11,699 nucleotides of DNA, from assembly GCA_965363675.1 (NCBI GenBank), contig CBDTTW010000093.1, positions 1 to 11,699 on the forward strand, read 5' to 3'. This DNA comes from CBDTTW01 sp965363675. GTDB lineage: Bacteria > Bacteroidota > Rhodothermia > Rhodothermales > DASSAV01. Shown one piece after another: positions 1 through 9,306 of this stretch. The position numbers and the translations under genes were made by a program. Numbering within the stretch: position 1 is the first letter of the stretch; every line of letters starts with the position of its first letter. The notes under the pieces were generated by a model. That model had not been told where the DNA came from, did not search any database, and saw nothing but the letters and a program-made list of their open reading frames with translations.

Positions 1-1930
<1,930 letters not shown>

Positions 1931-2003
1931 ACGCCCCCTCGTTGACGCCCCGTGCACGCCCTTCTCCGGAACCGGCCGGAGCGTTCCGCCTTCCAAGATC
2001 GGG

Positions 2004-2036
2004 TTTTTCCGCGAAGCGCGTAGGTATAAGTATAGA
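2004..2036 (+). promoter_or_regulatory. Possible promoter for citrate synthase overlapping the kinase promoter
   Basis: The same A/T-rich island reads TATAAG (2025-2030) and TATAGA (2031-2036) on the plus strand, both -10-like. The only -35-like element is a T-rich stretch at 2004-2009, poorly spaced at 15 bp from the first box. If used, it would give the citrate synthase mRNA a leader of roughly 180 nt. This is a weak call. Confidence 0.22.
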
Positions 2037-2058
2037 AATTAGCCCCTTATCGCCGCAA
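2025..2058 (-). promoter_or_regulatory. Putative sigma70-type promoter for the histidine kinase
   Basis: On the minus strand TTGCGG (2058-2053) is followed after 18 bp by TATACT (2034-2029), five of six matches to the -10 consensus. It lies about 100 bp upstream of the kinase start in an A/T-rich island within GC-rich DNA. The -35 box is weak. The call comes only from sequence resemblance. Confidence 0.4.
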
Positions 2059-2223
2059 GCGGAGGCGGGCGGGCGATGCGGAGCGCGCAGAAGCGTTCAG
2101 AACGGCGAAAAATGCACTTTTCTGTTCCCGGCGCTGGAACGCATGAAAATTGTGCGAGTGATTATTAAACTACTCCCCTGCGTAGAGGGACTACGGCAAA
2201 AGCTCACCCTGGAGATAATCTGA

Positions 2224-3525
<1,302 letters not shown>

Positions 3526-3546
3526 CACTCGCGTTGAAACCCACGG

Positions 3547-3583
3547 AAAAAAGGGCGCCCGGCTTTTGCCGGGCGCCCTTTTT
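3547..3583. terminator. Bidirectional Rho-independent terminator between convergent genes
   Basis: An 11-bp perfect GC stem (3553-3563 paired with 3568-3578) closes a TTTT loop. A6 (3547-3552) flanks one side and T5 (3579-3583) the other, so a U-tract follows the hairpin on either strand. It lies between the stop of citrate synthase and the stop of the CoA-transferase and should terminate both. Confidence 0.95.
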
Positions 3584-3603
3584 CATGCTTCTCCCAAGCC
3601 GCG

Positions 3604-5085
3604 TTACGGCAGCATCGAGCCCGTGTTCACGAGGTTCTGGTGCAGCTCGAAACACCGGGTCAGGTCATGCCGGATGTGGCCCATGGGCGCCTCGGCGATG
3701 TAGCGGCGCAGGTAGTCCTGATACTTCGGGTTGGCGCAGTTGTCGATGATGCGGTTGGCCCGCTCGACCGGCCCGAGGCCGCGCAGATCCGCCAGGCCCT
3801 GCTCCGTCACGACCACCTGGAGCGAGTGCTCGTTATGATCCACGTGCGTCACCATCGGCACGACGGCGGATATCTTGCCGCCCTTCGCCACGCTCGGGCA
3901 CACCATGATCGACAGGTAGGCGTTGCGGACGAAGTCGCCCGAGCCGCCGATGCCGTTCATGAGCTGCGTCCCGACGACGTGCGTCGAGTTGGCGTTGCCG
4001 TAGATGTCGAGTTCGAGCGCCGTGTTGATGGCGATGACGCCGAGGCGGCGCACTACGCCGGGGTTGTTGGAAAGCTCCTGCGGCCGCAGGATGACGCGCT
4101 GGCCGAAGAAGTTCATGTCGGCATAGAGGCGCTGAAGCTGCGGCTCGCTGAGCGTCAGGCTCGTCGTGGAGGCGCCGAGCAGGCGTTCGTTCAGCATCAG
4201 GTCTACGAGCGCGTCCTGGAAGACCTCGCTGTACATGTAGAACGGCGGCACCTCGCTCTGGCCAAGGCTCGCCATGACGGCGTTGGCGATGTTGCCCACG
4301 CCCGCCTGAAGCGGCAGGAAGTCCGGCGGGATGCGGCCCGCGCGCATTTCGTCCATCAGGAAGCGGACGACGTGCCCGGCGATTTTCTGGCTGACCTCAT
4401 CCGGCTCGTCAAAGCCTGCCACGCCGTCCTCCTGGTTGGTCTCGACGATGCCGATGATCTTCTCCGGGTCTACCACGGCGAAGGGCGTGCCGAAGCGCGA
4501 GAGCGGGTGGTGAATGGGAATGGGGCTGCGGTGCGGCGGCGTCGGCAGGATCGAGATGTCGTGCATCTCCCAGAGCCGCTTGGAGTGGTGCGCATTGAGC
4601 TCGATGATGACCTTGTCGGCATGGCGCAGGTAGGTGGGGCTGGCCCCGACCGACGTGGAGAGGTACACCCGCCCGTCGCGCGTCACGTCGATGGCCTCGA
4701 CGACGGCATAGTCGAGCTTGCCGAAGAAGCCGAACTCGACCATCTGCGGCACATGCGAGAGGTGCATGTCCACGAACTGCGCTTCCTGGTTGTTGATGCG
4801 GCGGCGCAGCGTCTTGGACGACTGGTACGGCGCGCGCCAGGCTACGGCGTTGGCTTCGGCGAGGGCCTCATCCAGGCCGCTGCCGGTCGAGGCGCCGGTC
4901 AGGATGCGCACGCGCATTTCTTCGCCGCGTGCGTGCATCTCGGTGGCGCGCTTTGCCAGGGCCAGCGGGACGGCTTTGGCGGCGCCGGCGGGCGTGAAGC
5001 CGGAAAAACCGATGGTCGCGCCGTGCGGAATCAGGGCGGCTGCTTCTTCAGGCGTGAGTCGGGGGAAATGATTGCTGGGTATCAT
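3604..5085 (-). CDS. Acetyl-CoA hydrolase/CoA-transferase family protein (succinyl-CoA:acetate or propionate CoA-transferase)
   Basis: Family members transfer CoA between acyl-CoAs and carboxylates through a glutamyl-CoA thioester; some hydrolyse acetyl-CoA. The 493-residue protein carries the family hallmarks: an N-terminal GFSGFTPAG loop (about 26-34), QAGVGNIANAV (260-270), the probable catalytic glutamate Glu287 in YSEVFQD, and the GIGGSGDFVRNAYLS region (about 378-392) that forms part of the CoA-site oxyanion hole in this family. Known relatives are AarC (succinyl-CoA:acetate), Cat1 and ScpC (propionyl-CoA:succinate). It is the last gene of the methylmalonyl-CoA cluster, 72 bp after the biotin carrier gene, which favours a succinate/propionate exchange. 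Its convergent neighbour citrate synthase fits an AarC-like role equally well. The ATG at 5085 lacks a clear Shine-Dalgarno. The substrate cannot be decided from sequence alone. Confidence 0.9.
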   Translation of the reverse strand: MIPSNHFPRLTPEEAAALIPHGATIGFSGFTPAGAAKAVPLALAKRATEMHARGEEMRVRILTGASTGSGLDEALAEANAVAWRAPYQSSKTLRRRINNQEAQFVDMHLSHVPQMVEFGFFGKLDYAVVEAIDVTRDGRVYLSTSVGASPTYLRHADKVIIELNAHHSKRLWEMHDISILPTPPHRSPIPIHHPLSRFGTPFAVVDPEKIIGIVETNQEDGVAGFDEPDEVSQKIAGHVVRFLMDEMRAGRIPPDFLPLQAGVGNIANAVMASLGQSEVPPFYMYSEVFQDALVDLMLNERLLGASTTSLTLSEPQLQRLYADMNFFGQRVILRPQELSNNPGVVRRLGVIAINTALELDIYGNANSTHVVGTQLMNGIGGSGDFVRNAYLSIMVCPSVAKGGKISAVVPMVTHVDHNEHSLQVVVTEQGLADLRGLGPVERANRIIDNCANPKYQDYLRRYIAEAPMGHIRHDLTRCFELHQNLVNTGSMLP

Positions 5086-5133
5086 CGGGCTGTGGTAAAG
5101 GCTGGGGTATGTTTATGTTAAAGGATCATCGGG

Positions 5134-5151
5134 GCGCCCGGAGAAGGGCGC
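5134..5151 (-). other. Small GC hairpin between biotin carrier and CoA-transferase genes
   Basis: A perfect 6-bp inverted repeat (5134-5139 with 5146-5151) with a 6-nt loop lies just after the stop codon of the biotin carrier gene. No T-run follows on the minus strand, so it is not a convincing terminator. It could be a processing or partial attenuation element within the operon, or chance in GC-rich DNA. Confidence 0.25.
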
Positions 5152-5158
5152 GGCGGCG

Positions 5159-5536
5159 CTAGCGGTACTCCAGGAGCGTCTGCCCCTGACGGACGGCCTC
5201 GCCTTCGCTGACGGACACCGCACCGACGACGCCGGCGACCGGCGAAACGATGTCGGTTTCCATCTTCATGGCTTCCATGACCATGATCTTCTGGTTGAGG
5301 GCGACTTCATCCCCCGGTTTAACCAGAATCTTGATGACCGTGCCCGCCAACGGACTCGGGAACGTGCGCGACGAGGCATCCGCGCTCGGGCGCGGCCCCG
5401 GGCGCGGCGGCGCGGCGGGCGCGCTTGCCGCAGCGGGCGGCGCGGCGACCGGGGCCGGCGCAGGAGCGGCGGCGTCTTCCACCACCTCTACCTCTACGTC
5501 GTATGAAACGCCTTCGACGGTTATGCGCAGTTTCAT
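5159..5536 (-). CDS. Biotin carboxyl carrier protein (transcarboxylase 1.3S-like)
   Basis: This is the mobile biotin-bearing subunit that shuttles carboxyl groups between partner active sites. The 125-residue protein opens with MKLRITVEGVSYDVEVEVVE, a start typical of the 1.3S subunit of methylmalonyl-CoA carboxyltransferase. An Ala/Pro-rich flexible linker follows (about 22-48). The C-terminal biotinyl domain (about 58-125) has the biotin-attachment motif VMEAMKME with Lys91 as the biotinylated residue. The spacing and length match stand-alone carriers of transcarboxylases and sodium-pump decarboxylases rather than AccB. Its ATG overlaps the stop of the preceding OadG-like gene in an ATGA arrangement (5536-5533), implying translational coupling. 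The carboxyltransferase two genes upstream is the likely partner. Confidence 0.95.
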   Translation of the reverse strand: MKLRITVEGVSYDVEVEVVEDAAAPAPAPVAAPPAAASAPAAPPRPGPRPSADASSRTFPSPLAGTVIKILVKPGDEVALNQKIMVMEAMKMETDIVSPVAGVVGAVSVSEGEAVRQGQTLLEYR

Positions 5537-5919
5537 AAGCTTCTTCGGATGTTATGCGAGGTCTGGATGGATGCCCGGCCGGCCTCAGCCCACGCCGAAG
5601 CGGCATTCGCCGGGCGGACGCGGCGAATACGCACCTGCTTGCCGACGGCGACAAACGCGGCGGCGCTGAGGATGGCGAGCACATGCGGCGGCGCGCCTTC
5701 GTTGACGAGCGTGGCGCAGGGCCCCACGTGCTCGCCCACGGCGTGCGGCGCCTCGGGCGCAGCCTTGCGGCGCCGGTGGATTACGAAGGCGTAGAGCGCG
5801 ATGGCCGCCGCCAGCGCCGCCAGCACCAGCACCATCGCCGGGCTGTTCTGGTCGAAGGCCGCCTCAGGGGTTTGCGGCGCCGCCTGAAGCCCGAGCGCCG
5901 CCGCCAACAGGAATGCCAT
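5533..5919 (-). CDS. OadG-like small membrane protein (sodium-pump decarboxylase gamma-subunit-like)
   Basis: In oxaloacetate and methylmalonyl-CoA decarboxylases the gamma subunit is a small membrane protein that anchors and assembles the complex. This 128-residue product has a short hydrophobic N-terminus, then a clear transmembrane helix (about 28-48) followed by HRRRK, predicting a cytoplasmic C-terminus. The C-terminal part reads PHVLAILSAAAFVAVG...VRIRRV...SAWAEAGR...SHN. This resembles the tail of OadG-like proteins found beside biotin carriers in Bacteroidota; that comparison is from memory. It lies between the carboxyltransferase and the biotin carrier and overlaps the latter by 4 bp. 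The start is uncertain: the ATG at 5919 is my choice, a GTG at 5928 is possible, and the frame stays open into the carboxyltransferase gene. No good ribosome-binding site precedes any candidate. Confidence 0.75.
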   Translation of the reverse strand: MAFLLAAALGLQAAPQTPEAAFDQNSPAMVLVLAALAAAIALYAFVIHRRRKAAPEAPHAVGEHVGPCATLVNEGAPPHVLAILSAAAFVAVGKQVRIRRVRPANAASAWAEAGRASIQTSHNIRRSL

Positions 5920-5977
5920 ACACGTCACCGGCAGGTAAAAGGTAAGCGGAGCGCGCAGAGGCGGCTTCTGGAGGGCG

Positions 5978-7549
5978 TCATAGCGGGATGAGGCCGTGCT
6001 TTTTGGCGGGCCGGATGTCGCGCTTCGTCTGGAGCGTGTCGAGCGCCATCGCAATATAGCGCCGCGTCTCGGCCGGCTCGATGATGTCGTCCACCATGCG
6101 CCGCCCGGCGGCCACGTAAGGGGTGCTGAAGGTTTCGCGGTACTCGCGGATCAGTTCCTGCCGGCGCGCGCCCTTGTCCTCGGCCGCCTCGATCTCCCGG
6201 CGAAAGACGATGCTCGCCGCGCCCTCGGCCCCCATGACGGCGATCTCGGCGCTCGGCCACGCCGCCGAGCGGTCCGCGCCGAGGTCCTTCGAGCACATGG
6301 CCAGGTAAGCCCCGCCGTAGGCTTTCCGGAGAATGACCGTGATCTTGGGCACCGTTGAGGCGGAGTAGGCGAAAAGCATCTTGGCGCCGTGCCGAATGAT
6401 GCCGCCGTACTCCTGCTCGACGCCCGGCAGAAAGCCGGGCACGTCTACGAGCGTGACGAGCGGGATATTGAACGCGTTGCAGAAGCGGATGAAGCGCGCC
6501 GCCTTGTCCGACGAGTCGATGTCGAGCACGCCCGCCTTGTGCGCCGGGTTGCTCGCTACGATGCCGACCGTGCGCCCGGTCACGCGCCCGAAGCCGACGA
6601 TGAGGTTCTGGGCAAACGTAGCGTGCACCTCCAGAAAGTCGGCGTTATCGACGATCCGGTAGATCACGTCGTGCATGTCGTAAGGCGCGCGCGGGTTGTC
6701 CGGGATGACCGCGCCGAGCGCGGGGTCCGGGGCCAGGCGGGGGTCGAAGTCGCCGCGCGGCGGGTCCTCCAGGTTGTTCGAGGGCAGGAACGAGAGCAGC
6801 CGCCGGCAGATGCGAAGCGCGTCGCGGTCGTCGTGCGCGACGAAGTGCACCACCCCCGAGAAGGTCATCTGCGCTTCCGGGCCGCCGAGCGCCTCCGGCG
6901 AGACCTCCTCGCCGGTGACCTGCTTGATGACCTGGGGGCCGGTAATGAACATCTGGCTCTGGCGCGTCTGGATGATGAAATCCGTGAGCGCCGGGCTGTA
7001 AGCGGCCCCGCCGGCGCAGGGGCCGCAGATAAGCGAGATCTGCGGCACCACGCCCGAGAGCAAGGTATTGTGAAAGAACACGCGCCCGTAGCCGCCGAGC
7101 GCGTCGATGCCCTCCTGGATGCGCGCCCCGCCCGAGTCGTTGATGACCACCAGGGGACTGCCGGTCTTGAGAGACGCCTTCGCCATCTCGACGATCTTAT
7201 CGGCATGCACCTCGCCGACGGCGCCGCCGATGGTCGTAAAGTCCTGGCTGGCGACGTGGATCAGGCGGCCGTCCACCATGCCCGCCCCCGTCACGACGGC
7301 GTCGGCGGGCAGGTCTTTGCCGGCCATGCCGAAGTGCGTGGCGCGGTGCTGCGCGAACCCGAAGAGTTCCTGAAACGTGTCCTCGTCGCACAGCCCCTCG
7401 ATGCGTTCGCGGGCGGTGAGCTTGCCCTGCTTGTGCTGCTTCTCGATCTTGTCCGGGCCGCCCATGAGGGCGAGGGCCTGCTTGCGCCGGCGCAGCTCGG
7501 CCACACGGTCCTGCATGGCAAGGGGCGCCGCGTCGTTCGATTCGGCCAT
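5978..7549 (-). CDS. mmdA: Methylmalonyl-CoA carboxyltransferase / propionyl-CoA carboxylase beta-type subunit
   Basis: This cytoplasmic carboxyltransferase moves a carboxyl group between biotin and (S)-methylmalonyl-CoA/propionyl-CoA. The 523 residues span the two crotonase-like halves. The oxyanion-hole motifs are visible as GPCAGGAAYSPAL (176-188) and RKAYGGAYLAM (408-418). DSGGARIQEG (138-147) and VDVPGFLPGVEQEYGGIIRHG (368-388) are also characteristic. The C-terminus RPAKKHGLIPL is typical of the MmdA/PccB/transcarboxylase 12S group. From memory it resembles the Propionibacterium 12S subunit closely in several blocks, for example LLSFLPxNN and KRxxRPAKKHG. The ATG at 7549 follows a strong GGAGGG site (7563-7558). 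It is the second gene of a minus-strand cluster, 85 bp after the epimerase. One oddity is Gln227 in LGGPEAQ, where relatives usually have His. The exact complex type remains open because no biotin carboxylase or OadB gene is visible. Confidence 0.95.
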   Translation of the reverse strand: MAESNDAAPLAMQDRVAELRRRKQALALMGGPDKIEKQHKQGKLTARERIEGLCDEDTFQELFGFAQHRATHFGMAGKDLPADAVVTGAGMVDGRLIHVASQDFTTIGGAVGEVHADKIVEMAKASLKTGSPLVVINDSGGARIQEGIDALGGYGRVFFHNTLLSGVVPQISLICGPCAGGAAYSPALTDFIIQTRQSQMFITGPQVIKQVTGEEVSPEALGGPEAQMTFSGVVHFVAHDDRDALRICRRLLSFLPSNNLEDPPRGDFDPRLAPDPALGAVIPDNPRAPYDMHDVIYRIVDNADFLEVHATFAQNLIVGFGRVTGRTVGIVASNPAHKAGVLDIDSSDKAARFIRFCNAFNIPLVTLVDVPGFLPGVEQEYGGIIRHGAKMLFAYSASTVPKITVILRKAYGGAYLAMCSKDLGADRSAAWPSAEIAVMGAEGAASIVFRREIEAAEDKGARRQELIREYRETFSTPYVAAGRRMVDDIIEPAETRRYIAMALDTLQTKRDIRPAKKHGLIPL

Positions 7550-7634
7550 TCCGATAGCCCTCCAGCCGAGCGGACGTGCGCCCGGCGCGATGAATGGTGA
7601 TCCCCGGAGGCGCCGCGAGGCGGGCCGCCGGACC

Positions 7635-8066
7635 TCAGGCGTGCGCCGCCGGCTCGCACAGCTCGGTCAGGATGCCGCCGCTGCTCTTGGGGTGCAGGAA
7701 CGCGATCTGCGTGTGGTGCGCCCCGGCGCGCGGCTTCTCGTCGATCAGGCGGACGCCGGCCGCCTTGAGCGCGTCCAGGCGGCCCTGGATGTCGTCCACG
7801 GTGTAGGCGACGTGGTGCAGGCCCTCGCCCCGCTTCTCCAGAAACGCCGACACCGGCGAGTCGTCCGACGTGGGCTCCAGCAGCTCCAGGCGCACTTCGT
7901 AGCCTTCCGGCCCGACGAGGAAGAAGCCTACCTTCACCTTCTGGTCGGCCACCTCTTCGACGCCCTCGAAGCGGGCGCCCAGCGTCTCCTCGTAGAAGGC
8001 CCGCGACGCCTCGATGGAGCGCACGGCGATGCCGATGTGATTGATGGCCTTGGGCTCGATGCTCAT
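7635..8066 (-). CDS. mce: Methylmalonyl-CoA epimerase
   Basis: It interconverts (S)- and (R)-methylmalonyl-CoA, linking the carboxyltransferase product to the B12-dependent mutase substrate. The 143-residue protein is a two-module vicinal-oxygen-chelate fold of the usual family length. Expected metal ligands are visible: His10 in INHIGIAV, Glu61 in RLELLEP (Gln in the Propionibacterium enzyme), one of His84/His85 in GLHHVAY, and Glu135 in LTELCEP. The motifs FYEETLGARF and HPKSSGGILTELCE are diagnostic of the family. I chose the ATG at 8066 because homology begins at once (MSIEPKAINHIGIAV). An upstream in-frame ATG at 8174 would add 36 residues unlike the family and would fall over the predicted promoter. 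No clear Shine-Dalgarno is present. It is the first gene of the minus-strand methylmalonyl-CoA cluster. Confidence 0.96.
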   Translation of the reverse strand: MSIEPKAINHIGIAVRSIEASRAFYEETLGARFEGVEEVADQKVKVGFFLVGPEGYEVRLELLEPTSDDSPVSAFLEKRGEGLHHVAYTVDDIQGRLDALKAAGVRLIDEKPRAGAHHTQIAFLHPKSSGGILTELCEPAAHA

Positions 8067-8152
8067 ATGTTTGCAGGCCGCCCCGCAGGCGGCGAAGAGG
8101 GTGATCGGGAAACGGATGCGGCGGCCGGGCCTTGCGGCTCCGGTCCGCGCGC

Positions 8153-8181
8153 AGTCTAGGCAGGCCGGGGGCAAATCTCAA
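8153..8181 (-). promoter_or_regulatory. Sigma70-type promoter for the methylmalonyl-CoA cluster
   Basis: On the minus strand TTGAGA (8181-8176, five of six matches to TTGACA), a 17-bp spacer and TAGACT (8158-8153, four of six matches to TATAAT) form a well-spaced promoter. It would give a leader of about 80 nt before the epimerase ATG at 8066. It is the best promoter-like sequence in the window, but based only on consensus matching. Confidence 0.5.
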
Positions 8182-8222
8182 ATGAAAAAACGGCACATAC
8201 GCCCGCTCGAAGCGCTTGCAGC

Positions 8223-8251
8223 TTGCTTTTCACACGGCGACCGCGTAAAGA
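8223..8251 (+). promoter_or_regulatory. Candidate promoter for the Tat-exported TIM-barrel gene
   Basis: TTGCTT (8223-8228) and TAAAGA (8246-8251) are separated by 17 bp on the plus strand, 126 bp upstream of the ATG at 8377. Each box matches consensus at only three of six positions, so this is a low-confidence call. Confidence 0.25.
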
Positions 8252-8376
8252 TAGGACTCGGGCGCGCCGCCGGAGAAGGAGGCGCGTCTATAACCGGCGC
8301 CGGGGCGTGCAACTCCGGCCGCCAACCTGTATGTTAGGAGCGCTACTGTGCTCCCAAGCAACGGCAAATATACCCT

Positions 8377-9240
8377 ATGTCTACCACACTCTCTCGCCGC
8401 GCGGCCCTTGCCGGCCTTGCCGGGGCCGCCGCCGCAGGCTTAACCGGGCTTCCCTCGATGCAAGCATTCGCCGGCGCACGGCTCAAGGGCAACATCAACC
8501 ACTCGGCGTGCAAGTGGTGCTACCCCAAGCTTTCCGTGGAGGAACTGGCCGCGCAGGGCAAGGCGGTAGGTTTGCAGTCCATCGAGCTGCTCGGCCCGGC
8601 CGACTGGCCCATCCTGAAGAAGTATGGCCTTACGTGCGCCATGGCGGAAGGCCCCTCGACCATTCCGGACGGGTTCAACCGCACCGAGAACCACGCCAAG
8701 CTCGTGCCCGCCTTCAAGCAGCGCATTCAGGAAGCCGCCGACGCGGGCCTGCCCAACGTAATCGTGTTCTCGGGCAACCGCCGGGGCATGAGCGACGAGG
8801 AGGGTCTGCAGAACTGCGCCGCCGGCCTGAAGCAGATCATGTCGGCCGCCGAAAAGGCGAAAGTGACGATCTGCATGGAGCTGCTCAACAGCAAGGTCGA
8901 CCATGCCGACTACATGTGCGACCACACGGCCTGGGGCGCCGCGCTCGTCCAGGCGGTCGGGTCGGACCGGTTCAAGCTGCTCTATGACATCTACCACATG
9001 CAGATCATGGAAGGCGACGTGATCCGCACGATCCGCAACAACCACCAGTACATCGGGCACTACCACACCGGCGGCAATCCCGGCCGCAACGAGATCGACG
9101 AGACGCAGGAGCTGTACTACCCCGCCATCATGCGGGCCATCGTCGATACCGGCTACAAGGGCTTCGTGGCGCAGGAGTTCATCCCGAAGCGCGACCCGAT
9201 CACCTCGCTCGGCGAGGCCATCAAAATCTGCGACGTGTAG
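8377..9240 (+). CDS. Tat-exported hydroxypyruvate-isomerase-like TIM barrel (AP endonuclease family 2 fold)
   Basis: The protein belongs to the xylose-isomerase-like TIM-barrel superfamily and most resembles hydroxypyruvate isomerase (Hyi). The 287 residues begin with a twin-arginine signal (LSRRAALAGL followed by an Ala-rich hydrophobic stretch; likely cleavage near Ala32). This predicts export of the folded, metal-loaded enzyme to the periplasm. Candidate metal ligands and acid/base residues are Glu168 (ICMELLNS), Asp204 and His207 (LLYDIYHMQ), His228/His230 (GHYHTGG) and Glu267 (VAQEFIP). The GHYHTGGNPGRNEIDETQELYY stretch is typical of Hyi relatives. True Hyi is cytoplasmic, so an exported relative probably acts on another carbohydrate. 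The ATG at 8377 is preceded by A/T-rich sequence without a Shine-Dalgarno. The gene is followed by its own terminator. Fold assignment is firm; the substrate is unknown. Confidence 0.88.
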   Translation: MSTTLSRRAALAGLAGAAAAGLTGLPSMQAFAGARLKGNINHSACKWCYPKLSVEELAAQGKAVGLQSIELLGPADWPILKKYGLTCAMAEGPSTIPDGFNRTENHAKLVPAFKQRIQEAADAGLPNVIVFSGNRRGMSDEEGLQNCAAGLKQIMSAAEKAKVTICMELLNSKVDHADYMCDHTAWGAALVQAVGSDRFKLLYDIYHMQIMEGDVIRTIRNNHQYIGHYHTGGNPGRNEIDETQELYYPAIMRAIVDTGYKGFVAQEFIPKRDPITSLGEAIKICDV

Positions 9241-9265
9241 CGCCCGCCAAGAGCGACTCCAGCGC

Positions 9266-9306
9266 GCGCGGGCGGTCCGGGGCTTCCGGGCCGCCCGCGC
9301 CGTTTT
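9266..9306 (+). terminator. Rho-independent terminator after the TIM-barrel gene
   Basis: A 15-bp GC stem (9266-9280 with 9286-9300, one G-U type pair) with a 5-nt loop is followed by CGTTTT (9301-9306). It begins 26 bp after the TIM-barrel stop and abuts the stop codon of the convergent DUF6807 gene. The T-run exists only on the plus strand, although the hairpin would also form in transcripts from the other side. Confidence 0.8.

Larger units (their letters stand above)
1931..2223. other. Divergent intergenic region between histidine kinase and citrate synthase
   Basis: This 293-bp region contains no gene I can support. Short open frames across it overlap citrate synthase or lack any ribosome-binding site and family resemblance. 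It holds the kinase ribosome-binding site (1934-1940), the A/T-rich divergent promoter island (about 2004-2058) and the citrate synthase ribosome-binding site (2211-2214). No long inverted repeat was seen. Confidence 0.6.
8067..8376. other. Divergent intergenic region between epimerase and TIM-barrel genes
   Basis: This 310-bp stretch has no gene I can support. It carries a good minus-strand promoter (8153-8181) and a weaker plus-strand candidate (8223-8251). A TATAAC box at 8289-8294 has no partner -35. Just before the plus-strand start lies A/T-rich sequence (8365-8372) that reads TATATTTG on the minus strand, matching the Bacteroidota -10 pattern but without an upstream TTTG box. A 5-bp hairpin (8336-8353, GGAGC/GCTCC) precedes the TIM-barrel gene. 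I saw no operator-like long palindrome. Confidence 0.6.

Noticed and set aside
1942..2223. Small open frame of 93 codons directly upstream of citrate synthase
   Set aside because: It has no ribosome-binding site, no recognisable motif, and spans the promoter island. It ends immediately before the citrate synthase ATG, but nothing indicates that it is a leader peptide.
3640..5121. Open frame of 493 codons antisense to the CoA-transferase
   Set aside because: It is a shadow of the GC-rich CoA-transferase gene, which has full-length family motifs. The antisense translation has low complexity (Val/Asp/His/Arg-rich) and no family resemblance.
8067..8174. N-terminal extension of the epimerase to an upstream ATG at 8174
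   Set aside because: The added 36 residues do not resemble the family, homology begins at the ATG at 8066, and the predicted -10 box lies inside the extension.
7291..8196. Open frame of 301 codons on the minus strand across the carboxyltransferase start and the epimerase
   Set aside because: It is an alternative frame over two well-supported genes, and its Arg/Gly/Pro-rich product is typical of an off-frame read.
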